A stretch of DNA of 64,000 nt from Mycobacterium lepromatosis (lineage in GTDB: Bacteria > Actinomycetota > Actinomycetes > Mycobacteriales > Mycobacteriaceae), in the NCBI RefSeq assembly GCF_000975265.2, contig NZ_CP083405.1:124001-188000 (forward strand). Reading direction: 5' to 3'. This document shows, piece by piece, positions 59,001-64,000 of the stretch. Each line of letters opens with the position of its first letter. The first letter of the stretch is position 1. A model generated the notes under the pieces. It had not been told where the DNA came from, did not search any database, and saw nothing but the letters and a program-made list of their open reading frames with translations. A program made the translations under genes and the position numbers.

Positions 59001-62000
59001 GTGCCGGTGATGAGGTCGGTTGCGCAGTCGTCGAGGAGTTGGTGCTGGCGGCACCGCTGGTGCTGCACCCAGGCTCGGGGGTGCAGGTGCAGGTGGTCGT
59101 GGCGGCCACTGATGAGTCGAATCGCCGGGCAGTGTCGGTGTATTCCCGGGGTGATCAATCCTATGGAGGTTGGTTGCTAAACGCCGAGGGCTTGTTGGAG
59201 GCGGATGCCGCGGAAACCACCGCGGATTTGTCGGTGTGGCCACCGGAAGGTGCCGAGAGTGTGGATATCTCGGATGCCTATCCGCAGTTAGCCGAGCGCG
59301 GTTACGCCTACGGCCCGGCTTTTCAGGGCTTGGTGGCGATATGGCGGCACGGTTCGGAGTTGTTCGCCGAGGTGGTCGCTCCCACTGGTGTGGCTGTCGA
59401 CGGGATGGGAATCCACCCGGCATTACTGGACGCGGTGTTGCATGCTTTGGGGTTGGTTATCGAGAACACTCAAGCGGCCATCGAGACGCGACTGCCATTT
59501 TGCTGGCGCGGAGTGTCGCTGCATGCTGGTGGTGCTGGGCGGTTGCGGGCTCGCTTCACTTCGGCAGGGGCGGATGCGATCGCAGTGGATATCGCAGACT
59601 CCGCGGGGTTGCCGGTTTTGACTGTGCGTTCGCTGGTCACTCGTGCTATGACCGCTGAACAGCTGCACACCGCCGTGGCCGCGGCTGGCGGTGCACACAA
59701 ACATGGGCCGCTGGACCTAGTGTGGTCGCCAATACCGGTTAGCAGCAACGGTCACGGCGGTGGCCTGCCTTCCGTAGTGTCTTGGGCGGACTATCGTGCT
59801 GGCAGCGGCAATGACGCGGGCATCGTGGTGTGGGAATTCGGGTCTGTTGGTGACCAAGCACCTGTGGACTCGGTATCCGCGGTATATTCGGCCACCCATG
59901 CCGCCCTTGAAGTGTTGCAGTCTTGGTTTTACCAAGATCGAGCAGGCACGTTGGTGGTGTTGACCCGTGGTGCTGTCGGGTTGGTCGGTGAGAATATCAG
60001 TGACCTGGCCGCCGCTGCGGTATGGGGCATGGTGCGGTCGGCGCAGGGCGAACATCCCGGCAAGGTCGTGTTGATCGACACCGACACGGCGGTGGACGTG
60101 GCGGTGTTGGCAGACCTTGGCGAATCCCAACTGTTGGTGCGTTGCAGTACCGTACATGCGGCTCGGTTGTCTCCGACCCCGCAGTTGTTGGCGCTGCCGG
60201 CCGGGAAGTCGTCGTGGCGTTTGGTCGCTGATGGCGGTGGGACGTTGGAGGATTTGGTTATCCAGCCCTGCCCGGAAGTGCAAGCATCGCTGCAGGCGGG
60301 GCATGTGCGGGTGGCGGTGGCTGCGGTCGGTGTCAACTTCCGCGACGTGGTGGCCGCCCTGGGAATGTATCCCGGACAAGCCCCGCCACTGGGTGCAGAA
60401 GGCGCCGGGGTGGTGATCGAAGTCGGTCCCGAGGTGACCGGTGTGGCCGTCGGTGACGCAGTGATGGGTTTCCTCGGTGGGGCGGGTCCGCTGGCAGTTG
60501 TTCACCAACAACTGATTACCCAGATGCCGCAGGGCTGGTCGTTTGCTGAGGCCGCCGCCGTGCCGGTGGTGTTTTTGACGGCCTTGTTTGGGTTGGCGGA
60601 TTTGGCCGAGATCCGCGCTGGGGAATCGGTCCTTATACATGCCGGGACCGGCGGTGTGGGCATGGCAGCAGTGCAGTTTGCTCGCCACTGGGGTGTGGAA
60701 ATTTTCGTCACCGCTAGCCGCGGTAAGTGGGACACGCTACGCGGCATGGGGCTTGACGACGACCACATCGGTGATTCTCGGACATTGGAGTTTGAGGAAA
60801 AGTTCCTGGCAGTCACTGAGGGCCGGGGGGTTGATGTAGTGCTCGATTCGCTTGCCGGTGATTTCGTGGATGCTTCGTTGCGCTTGCTAGTCAGGGGTGG
60901 GCGTTTCCTTGAAATGGGCAAAACAGATATTCGCGATGTGCAGGAGATCGCTGCCAACTATCCTGGTGTGCAGTATCGGGCGTTCGATCTGTCGGAGGCC
61001 GGCCCGGTGCGCATGCAGGAGATGCTATGCGAGGTGCGTCAGCTCTTCAACACCCAGGTACTGCATCAATTGCCGGTCACTACCTGGGATGTGCGCTGCG
61101 CGCCGGCGGCCTTCCGGTTCATGAGTCAGGCCCGCCACATCGGCAAGGTTGTCTTGACCATGCCTTCGGCGCTGGCTGATGGGCTGGCCGACGGCACCGT
61201 TCTAATTACTGGCGCCTCCGGGGCGATCGGTGGGGTATTGGCCCGCCACATGGTCAGCGCCTACGGAGTGCGCCATCTGGTGTTGGCTAGTAGGCGGGGT
61301 GATCGTGCTGAGGGAGCGGTTGAGTTGGCTGCTGACTTGGTTGATGCCGGCGCTAAGGTACAGGTGGTGGCCTGTGACGTTGCCGATAGTGATGCTGTGC
61401 GCCGATTGTTCGCCCAGCTGTCGCGGGAGTTTCCGCCGGTGCGAGGCGTGATTCACGCTGCCGGGGTGCTCGATGACGGGGCAATCACTTCATTGACACC
61501 GGATCGGGTCGATACGGTGTTGCGAGCCAAGGTGGACGCGGCGTGGAACCTGCACGAAGTCACCCGCGATCTGGACTTGTTGATGTTTGCGCTGTGCTCC
61601 TCGATCGCGGCCACGGTGGGATCGCCGGGGCAGGGCAACTACTCCGCGGCAAACGCCTTCCTCGATGGACTGGCCGCTTACCGGCAGGCCGCAGGGTTGG
61701 CCGGGACATCGCTGGCGTGGGGGTTATGGGAGCAGCCCGGCGGCATGAACGCTCACTTGAGCAGCCGTGACCTGGCCCGGATAAGTCGCAGCGGGCTGGC
61801 TCCGATGAACCCCGCCCAGGCGCTGGAATTGTTTGACGCTGCGTTGGTGCTCGATCACCCCTTCATAGTGACTGCCCTTCTGGACCGGGCCATACTTGAT
61901 GCCCGAGCCCAGGCTGGCGCGTTGCCGCCATTATTCAGCAATTTGGTGCGACGTCCGCGGCGGCGCCAAATCGAGGACTCCGGGGATGCCACCCAGTCGA

Positions 62001-62362
62001 AGTTGGCTCTGGCCCAGCGCCTACAGGGGCTGGCCGCGAACAGGCAACTTGAGTTGCTGGTAGGGGTCGTATGCTTGCAAGCAGCGGCGGTGCTGGGCCG
62101 GCCCTCTCCCGAGGACATCGATCCCAACACCGAGTTTCAGGAGCTCGGTTTCGACTCGCTGACAGCCGTCGAATTGCGCAACAGGCTAAAGTCAGCGACC
62201 GGGCTAACGTTGCCGCCGACCGTGATCTTCGATCACCCCACTCCCACCGCGGTCGCCGAATACGTCGCTCAGCAAATGCTAAAAAGCCGACCAGTGGAAT
62301 CCGGTGATGGAACGCCACAGGCTGTCGAACTGAAGGCAGAGAAAGTGTCCGTCCACACTTAA
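56057..62362 (+). CDS. pks15/1: Polyketide synthase Pks15/1 (uninterrupted)
   Basis: Iterative type I synthase of 2101 aa that extends p-hydroxybenzoyl with malonyl units to p-hydroxyphenylalkanoates. Order: N-terminal docking helix (about 10-40), ketosynthase with Cys211 in DTACSSS, and acyltransferase with Ser660 in GHSIGE plus the malonyl-type HAFH motif (about 757). Next are a dehydratase with [10 protein letters not shown] (His963), an enoyl reductase with AGTGGVGMA (about 1529), and a ketoreductase with GASGAIGG (about 1719) and Tyr1862. Last is an ACP with Ser2034 in LGFDSL. A full reducing set is therefore present. In most Lineage 4 M. tuberculosis, such as H37Rv, the gene is split into pks15 and pks1 by a small deletion; here one frame is kept, as in strains able to make phenolic glycolipid. 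Confidence 0.97.
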   Translation: MTASVEGADQQSEKLIRYLKKVVVELDETRARLREYEQRATEPVAVIGIGCRFPGGVDSPDRLWDVVSECRDVVSEFPTDRGWNVDALFDPDPDAEGKTYTRWGAFLDDAAGFDAGFFGIAPSEVLAMDPQQRLILEVSWEALEYAGIDPLSLRGSATGVFTGIFAPSYGSRDTGGLQGYGLTGTAVSVASGRVSYVLGLEGPAVSVDTACSSSLVAIHWAMSSLRSGECDLALAGGVTVMGLPSIFVGFSRQRGLAADGRCKAFAGAADGTGWGEGAGVVVLERLSDAQRLGHTVLAVVRGSAVNQDGASNGLTAPNGLAQQRVIQAALTNAGLSSADVDVVEAHGTATTLGDPIEAQALLATYGQGRPADQPLWVGSIKSNMGHTQAAAGVAGVIKMVQAMRHHVMPATLHVDEPSPRVDWTTGAVSVLTEARDWSVEGRPRRAGVSSFGISGTNAHVILEEAPAPVEAGDSTPDQPRLSVVPWVVSGRSKEALLAQARRLAFYVQADPELDPVDVGCALAARSVFEHRAVVVGESREQLIAGLAGLAVGESGAGVTIGQAAPLGKTVVVFPGQGAQRLGMGRELYSQLPVFAEAFDAVADELDRHMRLPLRDVVWGADAGLLDSTEFAQPALFAVEVALFAVLQHWGLRPDFVMGHSIGELSAAYVAGVLAPADAAMLVAARGRLMQALPAGGTMWAVAASEDEVVSLLSEGVGIAAINAPESVVISGVQAAVSAIADKFAAQDRRVHQLAVSHAFHSPLMEPMLEEFVRVAAQIEVRKPQIGLVSNVTGELAGPDFGSPQYWGEHVSRAVRFVDSVRHLQTLGVTHFIEAGPGSGLIGAIEQSLAPAEAVVVSILGKDRPELASVLGATGQLFATGVPVEWAAVFAGSNRRRVTLPTYAFQRRRFWETPGADGTAAVAGLGLGATEHALLGAVVERPDSGGVVLTGRLSLADQPWLADHVIGGVVLFPGAGFVELVIRAGDEVGCAVVEELVLAAPLVLHPGSGVQVQVVVAATDESNRRAVSVYSRGDQSYGGWLLNAEGLLEADAAETTADLSVWPPEGAESVDISDAYPQLAERGYAYGPAFQGLVAIWRHGSELFAEVVAPTGVAVDGMGIHPALLDAVLHALGLVIENTQAAIETRLPFCWRGVSLHAGGAGRLRARFTSAGADAIAVDIADSAGLPVLTVRSLVTRAMTAEQLHTAVAAAGGAHKHGPLDLVWSPIPVSSNGHGGGLPSVVSWADYRAGSGNDAGIVVWEFGSVGDQAPVDSVSAVYSATHAALEVLQSWFYQDRAGTLVVLTRGAVGLVGENISDLAAAAVWGMVRSAQGEHPGKVVLIDTDTAVDVAVLADLGESQLLVRCSTVHAARLSPTPQLLALPAGKSSWRLVADGGGTLEDLVIQPCPEVQASLQAGHVRVAVAAVGVNFRDVVAALGMYPGQAPPLGAEGAGVVIEVGPEVTGVAVGDAVMGFLGGAGPLAVVHQQLITQMPQGWSFAEAAAVPVVFLTALFGLADLAEIRAGESVLIHAGTGGVGMAAVQFARHWGVEIFVTASRGKWDTLRGMGLDDDHIGDSRTLEFEEKFLAVTEGRGVDVVLDSLAGDFVDASLRLLVRGGRFLEMGKTDIRDVQEIAANYPGVQYRAFDLSEAGPVRMQEMLCEVRQLFNTQVLHQLPVTTWDVRCAPAAFRFMSQARHIGKVVLTMPSALADGLADGTVLITGASGAIGGVLARHMVSAYGVRHLVLASRRGDRAEGAVELAADLVDAGAKVQVVACDVADSDAVRRLFAQLSREFPPVRGVIHAAGVLDDGAITSLTPDRVDTVLRAKVDAAWNLHEVTRDLDLLMFALCSSIAATVGSPGQGNYSAANAFLDGLAAYRQAAGLAGTSLAWGLWEQPGGMNAHLSSRDLARISRSGLAPMNPAQALELFDAALVLDHPFIVTALLDRAILDARAQAGALPPLFSNLVRRPRRRQIEDSGDATQSKLALAQRLQGLAANRQLELLVGVVCLQAAAVLGRPSPEDIDPNTEFQELGFDSLTAVELRNRLKSATGLTLPPTVIFDHPTPTAVAEYVAQQMLKSRPVESGDGTPQAVELKAEKVSVHT

Positions 62363-62426
62363 CACATTCAAGTATCCCTTATTATCCGGGTTGCGAGCCC
62401 ACTAGACAGATCGAGGTGGTTAGCAA

Positions 62427-63131
62427 ATGAATGATCGGAAGTGGGTGGTGTCATCCGTTGTTTTGGTCACGTTGAGCGCCTGTTTGGCGTTGGGGCTATC
62501 TGGATGCTCTTCAACGAAACCTGATACCCAGGAACAGAGTAGTTCGTCTAGCTCGGCGTCCTCTGACCCCGCGCTCGCCGCCGAGATTAAGCAGTCGCTG
62601 GAGACGACAAAGGCTTTGTCCAGCGTGCACGTAGTGGTTCAAACAACCGGGAAAGTTGATGCCTTGCTCGGTATCAGCAATGCTGACGTCGATGTCCGGG
62701 CCAATCCACTCGCGGTAGAGGGCATTTGCACCTACAATGACCAGCCCGGAGTCCCGTTTCGGGTGTTGGGCGACAACATCTCGGTGAAACTGTTCGACGA
62801 CTGGAGCAATCTCGGCTCCATCTCCGACTTGTCAACTTCACATGTGCTCGACCCCCACACGGGTATTACGCAGTTGCTGTCGGGTGTTACCAACCTACAA
62901 GCGCAAGGAGCCGAGGTGATTGACAGAATCCCGACCACCAAAATCACTGGAACCGTCCCTACGAGCTCGGTCAAGGTGCTTGATCCTAAGGCTAGGGGCT
63001 CGAAGCTGGCAACCGTGTGGATTGCCCAGGACGGCTCGCATCACCTGGTCCGGGCAAGCATCGACCTCAGTTCCGGGTCTGTTCAGCTCACGCAGTCCAA
63101 ATGGAATGAGCCGGTGACCCTAACTGGTTAG
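62427..63131 (+). CDS. lppX: Lipoprotein LppX
   Basis: 234-aa LppX/LprG-family lipoprotein involved in moving phthiocerol dimycocerosates and phenolic glycolipids to the outer membrane. Signal peptide with hydrophobic core (about 7-22) and lipobox LSGC with lipidated Cys27, then a Ser-rich linker (TQEQSSSSSSASS) and the half-barrel domain containing VEGICTYNDQ and LDPHTGITQLL. The body is the same length as in M. tuberculosis (233 aa, Rv2945c). It ends in a perfect inverted repeat shared with the convergent mmpL7 gene, three bases away. Confidence 0.96.
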   Translation: MNDRKWVVSSVVLVTLSACLALGLSGCSSTKPDTQEQSSSSSSASSDPALAAEIKQSLETTKALSSVHVVVQTTGKVDALLGISNADVDVRANPLAVEGICTYNDQPGVPFRVLGDNISVKLFDDWSNLGSISDLSTSHVLDPHTGITQLLSGVTNLQAQGAEVIDRIPTTKITGTVPTSSVKVLDPKARGSKLATVWIAQDGSHHLVRASIDLSSGSVQLTQSKWNEPVTLTG

Positions 63132-63138
63132 GGTCACC
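63113..63138. terminator. Perfect inverted repeat spanning the lppX and mmpL7 stop codons (candidate bidirectional terminator)
   Basis: Twelve-base arms (63113-63124 and 63127-63138) around a two-base centre, read GGTGACCCTAAC and GTTAGGGTCACC. Covers both stop codons. No U-run follows on either strand, so a Rho-independent terminator of the classic kind is not proven. Confidence 0.6.
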
Positions 63139-64000
63139 ACTTAATCGGCCCGGCAGTTTCGACCACGCTACCATGGCCGCTTTGGCGGCCATGGTAGCGG
63201 GAATTCGACACCTGTTCCACCGCAGTCAGTGCGCCCAGCCCGATAACCAGAACCGTACCAACTTGGCTGAGCGCACTGAGGGAAGCTCCCGCCGCCACCA
63301 CCAGTCCGGTGCCGAATATGGCGCCGAGCACAGTCAGCGGCACAACTGCGCGCCGCACGGACACGGTCGCCGCAGTCTTTGTTTCTGTCTCAGCCGAGAC
63401 GCGAACGGCCTTGAGGCCGGCAACCAGATACGGTACCCCACACGAAACGAGGACGGCGAAGGACACCAGCGGGACCGAGGCCTGCAGCTCGCGATCCAGG
63501 ACATGCTGCCAGAGCGCAACTGAGATTCCCAACCCGCTGAGGTAGGCGGCTAGCACTCCTAGGCCAACCGCAACCCCACTGCCGGCGCTGCTCCACATGC
63601 TGACCAGGACCACTAATGCCAATAGCATGGCTGTCAACAGCACGACGTCGTGGGTGAGGGCAGCACGGGTGGCCACGGCTACTTGCACGGCCCCGCCCAG
63701 CGTGATCCGGCTGTCAACGAGGCTTCCGTATTTCATCGCCTTGCCGGCGGCGATTTCAAGCTGATGCGCGCGTGCTGCGGTATCAAGACCCGGGTTGTGC
63801 GCGTTTGTATAGACGAACAGGCGGGTCGCCGTTCCATCTGACGAAAACATCGATTCCCGTACGTGCTGGTAAGCTGAACTCCTCAGTTCTTTCATGGATA
63901 GGTGGAAGCCGCCCTCACCGGTATCGACGAAGTCTTCACTGAGATTTTTCAGCATCGCCGATGCTTGCGCTATTTGCGGCATGAGTTCCTGAATGGTGGA
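63134..64000 (-). CDS. mmpL7: RND transporter MmpL7, C-terminal part (5' end outside window)
   Basis: Last 288 or so residues of an MmpL-family transporter; the frame is open to the right edge. MmpL7 exports phthiocerol dimycocerosates and phenolic glycolipids with LppX. Visible: an external loop end, then five hydrophobic helices of the C-terminal half ([92 protein letters not shown]). The canonical MmpL SFAVLVGLGVDYN motif is [13 protein letters not shown] here, i.e. without the Asp-Tyr pair of typical family members, as I recall also for MmpL7 of M. tuberculosis. Convergent with lppX. Confidence 0.93.
   Translation of the reverse strand, partial: STIQELMPQIAQASAMLKNLSEDFVDTGEGGFHLSMKELRSSAYQHVRESMFSSDGTATRLFVYTNAHNPGLDTAARAHQLEIAAGKAMKYGSLVDSRITLGGAVQVAVATRAALTHDVVLLTAMLLALVVLVSMWSSAGSGVAVGLGVLAAYLSGLGISVALWQHVLDRELQASVPLVSFAVLVSCGVPYLVAGLKAVRVSAETETKTAATVSVRRAVVPLTVLGAIFGTGLVVAAGASLSALSQVGTVLVIGLGALTAVEQVSNSRYHGRQSGHGSVVETAGPIKW
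63166..63199. terminator. Perfect 15-base inverted repeat inside the mmpL7 3' end
   Basis: Arms 63166-63180 and 63185-63199 with a TTTG loop; the arms are CGCTACCATGGCCGC and its exact complement. GC-rich stem, no U-run. Lies 28 bases beyond the first repeat, so it may halt transcription arriving from the fadD29-lppX side, though it is also protein-coding in mmpL7. Confidence 0.5.

Noticed and set aside
1..64000. CRISPR arrays, intact insertion sequences or prophage genes
   Set aside because: No regularly spaced short repeats, transposase motifs or phage structural genes were seen anywhere in the window.

Overview
The window reads as a Mycobacterium leprae (or very close relative, e.g. M. 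lepromatosis) chromosome segment. Three things point there. Mycobacterial cell-wall and phenolic-glycolipid loci are intact. They are separated by long stretches holding only frameshifted remnants of genes. Gene order matches M. tuberculosis in blocks (Rv3800c to Rv3772, then Rv2962c to Rv2942) joined in a way not found in that species. All identifications come from recognised motifs and remembered family sequences; no search was run.

Layout. 1-3403 (+): the 3' end of pks13 and accD4, the mycolic acid condensation module. 3404-10178: a decayed zone; relics of an amino-acid permease (+), an acyl-CoA/AMP ligase (+) and an FMN lactate-monooxygenase-like enzyme (-) can be read, the rest cannot. 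10179-25565 (-): the arabinan block, transcribed GtrA-like protein, dprE1, dprE2, aftA, embC, embA, embB. It makes decaprenylphosphoryl-arabinose and uses it to build arabinogalactan and lipoarabinomannan. An unusual 915-base gap splits embC from embA. 26336-31484 (-): a membrane GT-C protein, bpa (proteasome activator), wzt, glfT1 and wzm, i.e. galactan initiation and export. 31612-36125: an aminotransferase-fold protein without its PLP lysine, a quinone-oxidoreductase-like protein, tRNA-Ser(TGA), lipE and echA21. 36290-38662: relics of a nucleotidyl cyclase and hisC2, then tRNA-Ser(GCT) and tRNA-Arg(ACG). 38663-40887 is decayed and contains the synteny break.

40888-64000 is the phenolic glycolipid (PGL-I) locus: two rhamnosyltransferase paralogues flanking two sugar O-methyltransferases, then the phthiocerol tailoring genes (enoyl reductase, O-methyltransferase, ketoreductase), then fadD29, chorismate pyruvate-lyase, fadD22, an uninterrupted pks15/1, lppX and the convergent 3' end of mmpL7. 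Chorismate lyase makes p-hydroxybenzoate, FadD22 loads it, Pks15/1 extends it, FadD29 activates the product for the Pps synthases (outside the window), tailoring and glycosylation follow, and LppX and MmpL7 handle export.

I did not find a wholly new system. The most notable signals are the mosaic, gene-converted glycosyltransferase pair with a duplicated leader, the lysine-less aminotransferase homologue, the split emb cluster, and two perfect inverted repeats at the lppX/mmpL7 convergence.
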